From Candidatus Dojkabacteria bacterium S2_J21 (GTDB lineage Bacteria > Patescibacteria > Dojkabacteria > SC72): a DNA stretch of 64,000 nt. The notes under the pieces were generated by a model. It saw only the letters and a program-made list of their open reading frames with translations. It searched no databases and was not told the DNA's origin. The position numbers and the translations under genes are program-made. The stretch covers positions 1 to 64,000 of the forward strand of contig JAEHHF010000002.1 in the NCBI GenBank assembly GCA_019248085.1, given 5' to 3'. This document shows positions 1 through 7,685 of this stretch, in pieces; position 1 is the first letter of the stretch, and every line of letters begins with the position of its first letter.

Positions 1-88
1 CGAAGAAAGCCATTGCCAAAAAGAAACAGAAAAGGATTACTCCTATTGTGAAGAATCCAAAAAATGTTGGCGCATCTAAGTTATACAT
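1..88 (-). CDS. N-terminus of a membrane protein (truncated by window edge)
   Basis: Reading the minus strand from an ATG at 88 gives 29 codons running off the window: MYNLDAPTFFGFFTIGVILF and further hydrophobic residues. This is a plausible N-terminal membrane segment with no stop codon. The rest lies outside the window, so the product cannot be named. No Shine-Dalgarno sequence is visible; a weak TATCAA-like element lies just upstream. A hydrophobic run this short could be chance. Confidence 0.45.
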   Translation of the reverse strand, partial: MYNLDAPTFFGFFTIGVILFCFFLAMAFF

Positions 89-288
89 TGTGTTAATTGA
101 TAAGGTTATTTGATAGGTACAGCATACCATGCCCAGCGGTATAGTACGATACCCCCATAATATGGTAACTGTGTTTCTATAGTAATCGTTCGGCCCCAAA
201 AGCTTTATATATGGGGATAATTGCCATCTCACGAGAGGTTATCCACACCTCTTCCGAGGTTGCGGGTAATTTAGCAGGGGAAATCAAA
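89..288. other. intergenic stretch with a perfect DnaA box inside a hairpin
   Basis: No gene is recognised between the truncated membrane gene and the tRNA. The stretch holds a perfect DnaA box TTATCCACA at 239-247. The box sits in the loop of an inverted repeat in which GAGAGGT (234-240) is complementary to ACCTCTT (246-252) apart from its outermost base. A second short inverted repeat, CCCCA and TGGGG, lies just upstream at about 196-216. It may be a DnaA-binding site related to the origin about 3.5 kb away; the box is seen, the function is inferred. Confidence 0.4.
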
Positions 289-375
289 CGGAGAGAGAGG
301 GATTCGAACCCCCGGTATGGTTGCCCACACAATGCTTTTCGAAAGCATCCCTTTCAGCCACTCAGGCATCTCTCC
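289..375 (-). tRNA. tRNA-Ser(CGA)
   Basis: The reverse complement folds as a class II tRNA. The acceptor GGAGAGA pairs with TCTCTCC and is followed by discriminator G. The D-arm contains TGAGTGGCTGAAAGG. The anticodon stem ATGCT/AGCAT encloses loop TTCGAAA, giving anticodon CGA. A long variable arm with a GCAA loop and a T-arm with TTCGAAT follow. CGA reads the serine codon UCG. The 3' CCA is not encoded: the bases after the discriminator are TTT, so a CCA-adding enzyme is needed. Confidence 0.95.
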
Positions 376-385
376 TTGAAAGATC

Positions 386-1057
386 TTAAACCTTCTCTAA
401 AGGTATATATTCACCGAAGTTTAACTTCTCTAACCAACCCTGTTTCCTAATATCCTTGTAGAGGAGTTTGTCTTGTAATAATACGAAGATGGCGTCTTTA
501 TCCTTCTCCTTGAGCAGAAATACTAAAGCTCCTGGGAGGCTAAGTTTGGTCCCTATTATTAGGAACAACTGGTCATTTTTCTTGGTAAAGTAGAACTCCT
601 TCATGATGTACCACTCATACAAGCGATTCCCTGTATCCACTCCCCTTGCCGTAATCCTATGTGTAACAATTTGTGGCTTGGTTGTACCAAGAATATATAT
701 CAAGAAAAGCATTGCTATTATAGCTGCCATTAAGAAATAATGACCTAGGATAGCGAGAAGCAGTATTAGGACTAAACTTAGCGCTACAATGATTAGAAAA
801 TACTTAGTATTGTATGCTAACTCATACCTATCTGGGGCCTCCCACTCAAAAAGCTTTATATTCTGAACCACCTTCTTCTCTTCCTCAACTAAAGGATCTT
901 TCTCTAACGCAACCTCTCCTTTTACAACCTTTCTTCTTCTCTCGTTTTTCTCATCCTCTAATGCTTGTCTCTTCGCTTTTTCTAAGGCCTTCTCTTTTTT
1001 TTCTAGAGCCATCTCCCCGGAGATAATTTTTGCTAAGTCATTTAGTTCTTTGTTCAT
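386..1057 (-). CDS. hypothetical two-TM membrane protein
   Basis: This 223-residue protein of unknown function has a highly charged N-terminal third (Lys/Glu rich, probably helical), then two adjacent membrane segments at about residues 80-118, then a soluble C-terminal part of about 100 residues. I chose the ATG at 1057 (MNKELNDLAK) over an in-frame ATG at 1075. A TATGAT element at 1064-1069 ends 6 nt before 1057, and the upstream ATG would lie outside the transcript; this fits the leaderless pattern seen elsewhere in the window. The gene directly upstream on the same strand is also a small membrane protein, so the two may act together. I recognise no family. Confidence 0.75.
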   Translation of the reverse strand: MNKELNDLAKIISGEMALEKKEKALEKAKRQALEDEKNERRRKVVKGEVALEKDPLVEEEKKVVQNIKLFEWEAPDRYELAYNTKYFLIIVALSLVLILLLAILGHYFLMAAIIAMLFLIYILGTTKPQIVTHRITARGVDTGNRLYEWYIMKEFYFTKKNDQLFLIIGTKLSLPGALVFLLKEKDKDAIFVLLQDKLLYKDIRKQGWLEKLNFGEYIPLEKV

Positions 1058-1064
1058 ATGGATA

Positions 1065-1436
1065 TCATATAACAAAGAGGCTCAATATAACAACTATTAA
1101 GATTGCAATTCCCCACGCAAAGCCAAGTATGTGAAAGAAGTGCAAGAGATAAACAACAAGTATTCCAAATGCCAAAAGCGCCCCATATTTGATTGAGAAA
1201 TCGATATTTAACTTCACTCCTGCCGACCTTACAAATATTTGCCTCAGGGCAAATATCACTAGGATGAAAAAACTGAGGATTGCTACAAGTGCTATGAGTA
1301 TAAAGACTACAATGTTCAGGAGCAGGTAACTCCCGTCTGTCTCTATAGGAAGAAAGTTGGAATTCTGAACCAAATAATACAAAAAACCTACAGTTGCTAT
1401 GAGCACCGCTGTTGTTGTAGAAAGGAATTTAATCAT
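1065..1436 (-). CDS. hypothetical small membrane protein
   Basis: This 123-residue protein is almost entirely hydrophobic, with about four predicted membrane segments (near residues 4-23, 38-65, 82-100 and 104-122). One short basic loop (RQIFVRSAG) lies between segments 2 and 3. Its stop at 1065 lies within the promoter region of the next minus-strand membrane gene, and the two probably belong together. There are no catalytic motifs and I recognise no family. The start ATG at 1436 has only a weak AGAG upstream. Confidence 0.7.
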   Translation of the reverse strand: MIKFLSTTTAVLIATVGFLYYLVQNSNFLPIETDGSYLLLNIVVFILIALVAILSFFILVIFALRQIFVRSAGVKLNIDFSIKYGALLAFGILVVYLLHFFHILGFAWGIAILIVVILSLFVI

Positions 1437-1480
1437 ATTGTTTTCTCTAGGCTTTTTAGATTAGAAAATATACCTATATC

Positions 1481-2188
1481 ATGTCACAAATAATTTCTAA
1501 TTACTTGCGTATGAATATATTAATTATAGAGAATTCCCCAACACTTTCTCAATTGCTTCAAAAAGCGTTGGATGCATACGGATATAATACAACACTGGAT
1601 AACGAAAATTTCCAAAGCCGCACTTTAATACATAGGAAACTCTTTGATTTTATAATCCTGAATACCAACCTCGGGAAGGAATCCACAAAAGAGATTCTCG
1701 AAAATATTAAGAAGGCCGATAAAGATACTAAGGTTTTGGGTGTTTGCAATAAGGGAAGTTGGGTTGAAAAAGTTGAGTTTCTAAATCATGGGGGTGATGA
1801 TGTGCTCACCTACCCTTTCCCTGTGCAAGAATTACTGGCAAGAATACAATCTTTGGTCAGAAGGCCAAAAAGTTACGTGGATGAGAATATTTATATGGGA
1901 GATTACGTTCTAGACACTAGAAACAAAACTGTAACCAAAGAGGAGAAGGATCTAAATCTTCGGAAGAAAGAATACGCCTTGTTTGAATACCTCGTAAGAA
2001 ACAAAGACCGCGCAATCTCTCGTTGCGAACTTTTGGATCATGTTTGGGATTATAGGGAATATGTAGGATCAAACACTATCGATGTACATATTAAAAGGCT
2101 TCGGGATAAGCTCGAAGACAAGAGCATGATTAGTACAATCCATGGCGTAGGTTACAAGATGAAAGCGAAGAAACCTAAAGCATCATAG
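1481..2188 (+). CDS. OmpR/PhoB-type regulator with degenerate receiver domain
   Basis: This 235-residue DNA-binding regulator has a receiver fold at about residues 12-125 and an OmpR-type winged helix at about 140-230. The C-terminal part is well conserved (LRKKEYALFEYL, then SNTIDVHIKRLRDKL and IHGVGYKM). The receiver has lost its phosphorylation chemistry. The acidic pair is E17-N18, the phospho-acceptor Asp is N61 (in FIILNTNLG), the Thr/Ser is C89, and the invariant Lys is Y111 (in LTYPFP). It therefore probably works without phosphorylation, like known atypical OmpR-family members. No histidine kinase is in the window. An ATG at 1511 (MNILIIEN) fits the usual receiver N-terminus and is an alternative start; a TATACC element ends 6 nt before 1481. 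The 3' end overlaps convergent dnaN by 14 nt. Confidence 0.88.
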   Translation: MSQIISNYLRMNILIIENSPTLSQLLQKALDAYGYNTTLDNENFQSRTLIHRKLFDFIILNTNLGKESTKEILENIKKADKDTKVLGVCNKGSWVEKVEFLNHGGDDVLTYPFPVQELLARIQSLVRRPKSYVDENIYMGDYVLDTRNKTVTKEEKDLNLRKKEYALFEYLVRNKDRAISRCELLDHVWDYREYVGSNTIDVHIKRLRDKLEDKSMISTIHGVGYKMKAKKPKAS

Positions 2189-3296
2189 GCATAACGAGAT
2201 GCACAAAATCTTCGTCCCCCTTTATCTTAAACACCCCTGGCCTCACAGGCTCAGAGCATTCGAATATTATATCTTCAGAATCTAGGTGGTTCAAAACATC
2301 AGCTAACAATTTGGCACTGAATGCAATCTTGATATCATCCCCCTCCACTTTGCATGCCAGATTACTCTGGTTTTTGCCTAAATCAGACTGAGTTGCAGAG
2401 AGAGAGATTTTGCCATCTTTGTAAATATCCAGAATCATCTTGTTCCCTAACACCGACCTTGCAATGATGTTGATCACCTTCAGAGAGTTTAAGAAGTCGG
2501 TTTTTGACAACTCGCTCCTTGTTTTGTATCCAGTAGGAATTATCTGTTTATACTCCGGGAACTCTCCGTCTATCAATCTTGAAACTAGTTCTACCTCTCC
2601 AAATTTGAATAGCACTTGGTTTTTATCACTCAAAAGAAAAAATTCTATGAAATCGTCTTCGTTGTTAAGTTCGGATGCTATGTGGGCTAATTCTTCTAGC
2701 GCCCTTACTGGAACTAACATGCTCTTTGTCTCCCCACCCTTTGCAGTCTTCACTACCTGTTTTGACAATCTTAATCCGTCAGTGCATACGAAAGATACCA
2801 AATCTTCTGTTATTTCAACTTTAACACCTGTAAGAACAGGTTTAATATCGTCTCGTGCGGCTGCGAAGGCTACCCTGTTTATAGCTGTAACAAAGTCTGC
2901 CTTGTTCATTTTCATAACAGGCTTTTGTCCTTCCTCTATCATAGGAATAGCTGGAAAGTCATCTGCTGGCATCGTGTTGAAACTTGCTGAGTTGTTCTCT
3001 GTTGAAATATTGAAACTCTGTTTATCTAATTCAACATCTACCTTCTCTTCTGGTATGGAGTTTATGAATTCAGAGAGTTGCTTTGCTGGAGCTGTAACCT
3101 TTCCCTCTACCTTTACATCTGCACCTATCCATGTGCTTATGCTTAATTCTAAATCTGTAACCTTAAGTATTACTTTCCCCTTGGTAGCTTCAAACAAAAC
3201 GTTGTTCAGAATGGGTAATCCTGGTCTATTGTTTACCACTCTACTTATTATATTTAAATACTTAGAGAATGTATCTTGATTACAAGAGAACTGCAT
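2175..3296 (-). CDS. dnaN: DNA polymerase III subunit beta (sliding clamp)
   Basis: This 373-residue protein is the normal length for the bacterial clamp, a ring dimer that tethers DNA polymerase III and other enzymes to DNA. The N-terminus MQFSCNQDTFSKYLNIISRV, the middle RLIDGEFPEYKQIIPTGY and the C-terminal FVHLVMPMML are family hallmarks. The last binds clamp-partner peptides at the inter-domain cleft in known clamps. It lies downstream of dnaA on the same strand, separated by a 449-bp spacer with DnaA boxes, which is the common dnaA-oriC-dnaN arrangement. It overlaps the convergent regulator gene at its 3' end. Confidence 0.97.
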   Translation of the reverse strand: MQFSCNQDTFSKYLNIISRVVNNRPGLPILNNVLFEATKGKVILKVTDLELSISTWIGADVKVEGKVTAPAKQLSEFINSIPEEKVDVELDKQSFNISTENNSASFNTMPADDFPAIPMIEEGQKPVMKMNKADFVTAINRVAFAAARDDIKPVLTGVKVEITEDLVSFVCTDGLRLSKQVVKTAKGGETKSMLVPVRALEELAHIASELNNEDDFIEFFLLSDKNQVLFKFGEVELVSRLIDGEFPEYKQIIPTGYKTRSELSKTDFLNSLKVINIIARSVLGNKMILDIYKDGKISLSATQSDLGKNQSNLACKVEGDDIKIAFSAKLLADVLNHLDSEDIIFECSEPVRPGVFKIKGDEDFVHLVMPMML

Positions 3297-3745
3297 GTTA
3301 CTTAGATATAAATTTTATATAGTGAGGCAGTTTACTTATATATTGTACCACCTTTTTCGTGTGATAAGAATTCATGTGTCCTTTGTTCTATATTCTTTTT
3401 AATATATATTTAGTAATAGATGTAGTAGAGAGTATGGATATGTTGATAAGCTACCTTTGATTCGTAAGAAACCTCTCAATACTATGGCTTCACGAGATCT
3501 TTTGTTTGTGGATATCACTACCCCCTGTTTGTATTGCATCTATGTAGATCTCTTTTTATAGTAACTATTTCCCGTGTGGTTAACTTTCTGCATAACTCTG
3601 GTGCAAATGTGTGGCGGTGTGGTTAAGAAGAAACGTACAAACACTTACCTACAAATGGCTCAACGATATTCCGATGTTTTTGTGATGTGGAGAAGAGGCA
3701 TAGTTATCCTAAGATATGCATATCATATCCACAGGGTTATCCACA
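3297..3745. other. candidate replication origin (oriC) between dnaA and dnaN
   Basis: This 449-bp AT-rich gap has no credible gene. It contains a perfect DnaA box TTATCCACA at 3737-3745, abutting the dnaA stop codon, with a one-mismatch copy ATATCCACA 12 nt upstream (3725-3733). A one-mismatch copy on the other strand, TGTGGATAT, is at 3507-3515, and a two-mismatch TTATCCTAA is at 3704-3712. Very AT-rich tracts near 3300-3420 could serve as the unwinding region. Position between dnaA and dnaN is the commonest site of bacterial origins. Boxes are seen; origin function is inferred. Confidence 0.65.
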
Positions 3746-5209
3746 TTACTCCCTGATGAGTTTGTAGCAACTTTGGATTCTTTCATTAAATCTAGAATCC
3801 TTTTCCCTCAACGCTTTTATCTTCTCACAAGCATGTAATACTGTTGTATGATCTTTTCTATTTACCTCTTTTGCGACTCTTTCTAAAGGCATAGCCAATT
3901 CAGTTCTGAGAATATACATAACAATCTGTCGGCACTGCGCAATATATGCCGTTCTTCTCTCCCCCTTTATATCTGCTAATTTAACATCGAAAGTCTCGGA
4001 GACGCATTTCATGACCTTCGCAGGAGAAATTTTCTTCCTCTTGCTCTCCAAATCAATTTGAAGGAGTCTCCCAATATCCTCATATGTAGGATTCATACCT
4101 AATTTGAAAAGAGAAAGGACCTTCGTAAGGGCACCCTCGAGTTCTCTAATGTTGTTCTCTACATTCTTAGCGATTAAGTCTAGGTATTCCTTCGGGACTT
4201 CAACGCTGGATCCCTTGTCTATGATTATTTGTTGTAGGATTGCCAATCTAGTTTCGTAATCAGGGGCTTGAATATCTGCGACCATACCTCCTTCGAACCT
4301 AGATCTTAACCTGTCTGTAATATTTTTAATTTCTTTTGGAGGTCTGTCTGAGGCTAAAACAATCTGCTTATTCGCTTGATACAGAGTATTGAAGGTATGG
4401 AAGAGCTCTTCTTGTGTTCTAGGATAGGTCTCTACAAATTGGACATCATCTATGATTAAGAGATCAACAGCCCGATACTTATTCCTGAAATCCTCATTCC
4501 TCTTTGTTCGTATGGATTCGACCATCTCATTTAGGAATTGCTCGATGGAAATGTATACAACCTTTTTCTCTGGGAATCTATTAACTACTTCATTACCAAT
4601 AGCTTGCATGAGGTGTGTCTTCCCCACCCCAGTATTTCCATGAAAGAAGACGGGGTTGTAAGCTTCTCCGAGGCTATCCACAACCGCCTGGGCAACTGCC
4701 TCCGCCAATCTGTTGTTTGTGCCAACTATGAAATTTGAGAAAAGATACCTAGGGTTAAGCTGCGCTTTTTTAAGGATATCTTCTTTTTGAGTTTTTTCAT
4801 TTGCTGCAGCGGAGAAAAGGTCTACCGACTGGTTTGTCTTAGGATCATGATATTCGTATTTAAATTTCTCCTTCATCGTCTGCCCCTCTCTTAAGTTTAT
4901 CTCGACCTCCAAATGCTGTCCGCACGATTTCTTTAGTGCATCCTGCAAAGCTAGCCTGTAATCACGTAGCATCTTCTCTCTTTTGTATGGGACGTCACAT
5001 GATATTTGAGCTATCCCATTTGAGATATTTTCAATGTAGCAACTACCGAAGGTATTCCTGAACTCCTCTACCCCTATCATCAGTTTGAGGTTCTCCTTCG
5101 CAGATCTCCATAAAGCGTCAGGATTCAAGGTCTCTTGGGAAGAAGAACTCTCCGAGAATTCAGGCCGTGGCAATTTTTGTGCATGTGTGTTAAATTCTGC
5201 TTTGTCCAT
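3746..5209 (-). CDS. dnaA: chromosomal replication initiator protein DnaA
   Basis: This 487-residue AAA+ initiator binds DnaA boxes, opens the origin and loads the helicase. An N-terminal tail of about 30 Ser/Pro-rich residues precedes domain I (from ALWRSAKENLKLMIG). The Walker A motif GNTGVGKT is near residue 190, Walker B is LLIIDDVQF, and domain IV carries the DnaA signature with DHTTVLHACEKI near the C-terminus. The start ATG at 5209 has a TATATT element 12 nt upstream. A DnaA-box-like site upstream (5302-5310) would allow autoregulation. The gene is divergent from the rpmH-rnpA-yidD-yidC operon. Confidence 0.97.
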   Translation of the reverse strand: MDKAEFNTHAQKLPRPEFSESSSSQETLNPDALWRSAKENLKLMIGVEEFRNTFGSCYIENISNGIAQISCDVPYKREKMLRDYRLALQDALKKSCGQHLEVEINLREGQTMKEKFKYEYHDPKTNQSVDLFSAAANEKTQKEDILKKAQLNPRYLFSNFIVGTNNRLAEAVAQAVVDSLGEAYNPVFFHGNTGVGKTHLMQAIGNEVVNRFPEKKVVYISIEQFLNEMVESIRTKRNEDFRNKYRAVDLLIIDDVQFVETYPRTQEELFHTFNTLYQANKQIVLASDRPPKEIKNITDRLRSRFEGGMVADIQAPDYETRLAILQQIIIDKGSSVEVPKEYLDLIAKNVENNIRELEGALTKVLSLFKLGMNPTYEDIGRLLQIDLESKRKKISPAKVMKCVSETFDVKLADIKGERRTAYIAQCRQIVMYILRTELAMPLERVAKEVNRKDHTTVLHACEKIKALREKDSRFNERIQSCYKLIRE

Positions 5210-5463
5210 ACTGTGACAGGTAATATAAAATCATAAGGCAGTTTGGAGGCAGTGTTCTGGCCGATTGGGACTTTAAATCATTATATATATTTTCATTAAG
5301 ATGTGGATATGTATTCTAGGACCCTCGAGATATCTCGTCTCAGAGCGTCTTCCCAGAAACAGTAGCCCTCTCTAGAAATTCTAGAGGCTTTAAATAGCAC
5401 GGATTTGCCAATTATCCCCTCTTCATATATAATACCCACGATATCACATAGAGTTATAAATCA
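5210..5463. promoter_or_regulatory. dnaA/rpmH divergent regulatory region with palindromes
   Basis: The region between divergent dnaA and rpmH contains a DnaA-box-like TGTGGATAT (5302-5310) next to an AT-rich run. It also contains a perfect 12-bp palindrome CGAGATATCTCG (5326-5337) and an inverted repeat CTCTAGA-aat-TCTAGAG (5370-5386). A TATAAT at about 5426-5431 is a candidate rpmH promoter with a leader of roughly 25-30 nt. The palindromes could be operators or RNA hairpins. They are seen directly; the role is unknown. Confidence 0.5.
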
Positions 5464-5646
5464 ATGAAAAGAACATACCAACCAAAAAACGTAAAAAGAA
5501 TTAGGAAATTTGGCTTCATGGCTAGAAATAGAACCGCCGATGGAAGAAACGTATTAAAAAGAAGAAAAGCAAAAGGCAGAGTAAGGCTTACAGCGAGTGA
5601 AGAGTATAAGTTGCTTAGAAAAAAGACAACAAAGAGTATAAGATAG
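5464..5646 (+). CDS. rpmH: 50S ribosomal protein L34 (bL34), C-terminally extended
   Basis: This 60-residue basic protein begins [20 protein letters not shown] and contains [17 protein letters not shown], the whole bL34 family. bL34 is usually about 44-46 residues. Here an extra tail of about 14 residues ([15 protein letters not shown]) follows the normal end. The order rpmH-rnpA-yidD-yidC is the classical bacterial arrangement next to dnaA. The start is fixed by the conserved N-terminus. Confidence 0.97.
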   Translation: MKRTYQPKNVKRIRKFGFMARNRTADGRNVLKRRKAKGRVRLTASEEYKLLRKKTTKSIR

Positions 5647-5655
5647 TAGTATATT

Positions 5656-5985
5656 ATGCTTCCTAAAAAATATAGGTTACCAGCAAAAGATTTTCGTTAT
5701 GTGTACTCCAAAGGCTTAAAGTTTCGCGGACAATACGGAATGCTAGTTGCTTCCCCTTCTACCTCTACTCCTAAGTTTGGTTTTGTATTAAACAAAAAGA
5801 TAGGGAATGCTGTACAAAGACATAAAATGACAAGATTGCTCAGAGTCATTGTTATCGAATTGGTGAAGGAGTTAGAGCTTGATAATTACAAATTAAACTT
5901 TGAGTATGTAGCATTTGAGTTTTGCGATTCTAAGGAAACTTTAAAAGCGGATGTTATGGCTCAATTCAAGAATGCTATTAAATAA
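5656..5985 (+). CDS. rnpA: ribonuclease P protein component
   Basis: This 109-residue basic protein assists the RNase P RNA in removing tRNA 5' leaders. Family features are the N-terminal PKKYRLPAKDFRYVYSKG, the central FGFVLNKKIGNAVQRHKMTR (the RNR-type basic helix, with His in place of the usual Asn) and a short C-terminus. It lies 9 nt after rpmH, and its stop shares one base with the yidD start (TAATG). The RNA subunit gene is not in the window. Confidence 0.94.
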   Translation: MLPKKYRLPAKDFRYVYSKGLKFRGQYGMLVASPSTSTPKFGFVLNKKIGNAVQRHKMTRLLRVIVIELVKELELDNYKLNFEYVAFEFCDSKETLKADVMAQFKNAIK

Positions 5986-6224
5986 TGAGAAAGATAATCC
6001 TCTTCTTTATTCGTATATATCAAAAGACTCTTTCCTATGATCATGGGTATATGGGAAGGCTGTTCCCTAATAACAGGCCATGTAAATTTACGCCATCATG
6101 TTCAGAATATAGCTACCAAGCGATCGAGAAGTATGGGGTTATAAAGGGGACCAAAATGTCGGCTAAAAGAATCGCAAGATGTACCCCGAATGCTCAGGCA
6201 GGACAATATGACCCTGTACCGTAG
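5985..6224 (+). CDS. yidD: membrane protein insertion efficiency factor YidD
   Basis: This 79-residue protein has an N-terminal amphipathic/hydrophobic helix (KIILFFIRIYQKTLS) followed by the family core CKFTPSCSEYSYQAIEKYG and RIARCTPNAQAGQYDPVP. The three conserved cysteines of the family are present. YidD helps YidC-dependent membrane insertion; its translation is probably coupled to rnpA through the one-base overlap. Confidence 0.93.
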   Translation: MRKIILFFIRIYQKTLSYDHGYMGRLFPNNRPCKFTPSCSEYSYQAIEKYGVIKGTKMSAKRIARCTPNAQAGQYDPVP

Positions 6225-6277
6225 TAAATTGGAGAGGAATTGTATATAATCAGAAGTTACTTTTTATTACAGACATT

Positions 6278-7135
6278 ATGATTACAACCATTTGGAACAC
6301 AATATTCACCTACCCGCTTTTAAACCTTATGTTGGTTTTCTACCACCTATGTGGTGATAACCTTGGTATTGCTATCTTGTTAATTGCCATAATCACCAGA
6401 TTACTCCTGATCCCTTTCATGAAGAAGCAAACAGAAATGACCAGGAAAATGGCTGGTCTCAAACCTCAGTTAGATGAATTAAAGAAGAAGTATGAAAGTA
6501 ATCCAAAGAAACTCTCCGAAGAACAGATGAAGCTTTACAAAAAGGTCGGATACAATCCTCTTGGGTGTTTAGTTACTCTAATCCCTCAACTGGTTGTACT
6601 CTCTGTTTTAATAGTCGTAATAAGAAATGTTACTAGCAACCAATTGAATGGTGTCTACCCTTTCATACAAGACTGGTTTACATCTGCTCCTGATTTTGTA
6701 ATCAATACTAAATTCCTTTGGTGGGATTTGACCAAGTCATACTCCAGTGTCGCTGCTGAATTTGGTAAATTCTCAATGCCGGCTATCTCCTACCTGATCC
6801 TTTCCCTCTCGGTCGGAGCTTCACAATATATCACAACCATTTTTACTCAGAAGATGCAGAATCCTTTGGCTGTAACGACAGAGACCAAGAAGAAACCAAC
6901 AAAGAAAGGAGATCCTGTGTCCCCAGAAGCGTTGCAAGGGAAGATGACAAAATCCATGAATTTGATATTACCTCTCTCTACTATCTTCATCGCTGTTAGT
7001 GCACCTTCAGCATTAAGTTTCTACTGGATAGTTCAGTCATTGATGTTAGTAGCACAATATTGGGTATTGGATTGGGACAAGACAAAGAAAGGGGTTCAAA
7101 ACTTCTACACAAAATATATTAAGAAATCTAAATAA
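6278..7135 (+). CDS. yidC: membrane protein insertase YidC/Oxa1
   Basis: This 285-residue member of the short, Gram-positive-like YidC/Oxa1 group inserts and folds membrane proteins with or without SecYEG. The N-terminal membrane segment is followed by NLGIAILLIAIITRLLLIPF, the charged hairpin (LKPQLDELKKKYESNPKKL), YNPLGCLVTLIPQLVVLSVL, and further membrane helices ending with SFYWIVQSLMLVAQYWVL. The conserved hydrophilic-groove Arg is R42 (ITRLLL). There is no large periplasmic domain. A separate TATAAT (about 6246-6251) lies upstream, so it may be transcribed on its own as well as with yidD. Confidence 0.95.
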   Translation: MITTIWNTIFTYPLLNLMLVFYHLCGDNLGIAILLIAIITRLLLIPFMKKQTEMTRKMAGLKPQLDELKKKYESNPKKLSEEQMKLYKKVGYNPLGCLVTLIPQLVVLSVLIVVIRNVTSNQLNGVYPFIQDWFTSAPDFVINTKFLWWDLTKSYSSVAAEFGKFSMPAISYLILSLSVGASQYITTIFTQKMQNPLAVTTETKKKPTKKGDPVSPEALQGKMTKSMNLILPLSTIFIAVSAPSALSFYWIVQSLMLVAQYWVLDWDKTKKGVQNFYTKYIKKSK

Positions 7136-7150
7136 CCTCCCCGTTATTTT
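7130..7150 (+). terminator. weak hairpin at yidC 3' end
   Basis: AAATAAC at 7130-7136 can pair with GTTATTT at 7143-7149, with a six-base loop and a short run of T. It overlaps the yidC stop codon. The stem is AT-rich, so this is a weak terminator candidate. Confidence 0.3.
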
Positions 7151-7177
7151 GAGAAATAAATTATATAGTACAAAATA

Positions 7178-7660
7178 ATGAAAGATAGCGAAATTCTTAA
7201 GATAGTTAATGAGGAAGTAGATAAGCTCTGTGAGTTACTCAATGTTGAATGTACCAAAGAGTGCGGTGTTGAAAATGGAGAGGAGAATGCAAAATATATT
7301 AAAATAGCCTTTAACGGAGAAGACCTAGGATATATGATCGGGAACAGAGGAAGACATTTAGATTCCTTGCAGTTTATGATCCAAATCATTCTTGGAAGAA
7401 AAATCTCTGAGGATACCCCATTTAAGGTATTCGTAGATGTCGGTGGATATAGATTAGAGAAGGACAAACAGTTAGAGGAATTAGCATTGCAGAAAGCTGA
7501 TGATGTTAGAATCATGGGAGATGAGGTTGCTCTTCCTCCTATGAAGCCATCGGACAGAAGGATTGTACATATTGCATTGGAGAAATTCGATGATATTACA
7601 ACTGAGAGTCGTGGTGAGGGTATGGATAGGCATATTGTCATATTACCAGCTGTTAAATAG
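7178..7660 (+). CDS. khpB: KH-R3H RNA-binding protein (KhpB/Jag-like)
   Basis: This 160-residue protein has a KH domain with the GxxG-type loop in YMIGNRGRHLDSLQFM (about residues 48-66) and an R3H domain with RRIVH (Arg-x3-His) near residues 127-131. KhpB/Jag proteins bind RNA and affect cell division and elongation in Firmicutes. The N-terminal Jag_N domain found in longer members is absent. Position directly after yidC is the usual one. TATAGT at 7164-7169 ends 8 nt before the ATG, suggesting a leaderless transcript. Confidence 0.92.
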   Translation: MKDSEILKIVNEEVDKLCELLNVECTKECGVENGEENAKYIKIAFNGEDLGYMIGNRGRHLDSLQFMIQIILGRKISEDTPFKVFVDVGGYRLEKDKQLEELALQKADDVRIMGDEVALPPMKPSDRRIVHIALEKFDDITTESRGEGMDRHIVILPAVK

Positions 7661-7685
7661 TCCTATCTATTGATAGAATTAGTTA

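Noticed and set aside
211..450. Plus-strand frame across tRNA-Ser(CGA)
   Set aside because: It runs through a well-folded tRNA gene and into the convergent CDS; not a gene.
2440..3279. 279-codon frame antisense to dnaN
   Set aside because: The opposite strand encodes a full-length sliding clamp with clear motifs; the antisense frame has no promoter or family features.
3574..3756. 60-codon frame in the dnaA-dnaN spacer
   Set aside because: No ribosome site, low-complexity composition, no recognisable domain, and it overlaps DnaA boxes and the dnaA 3' end; treated as part of the origin region.
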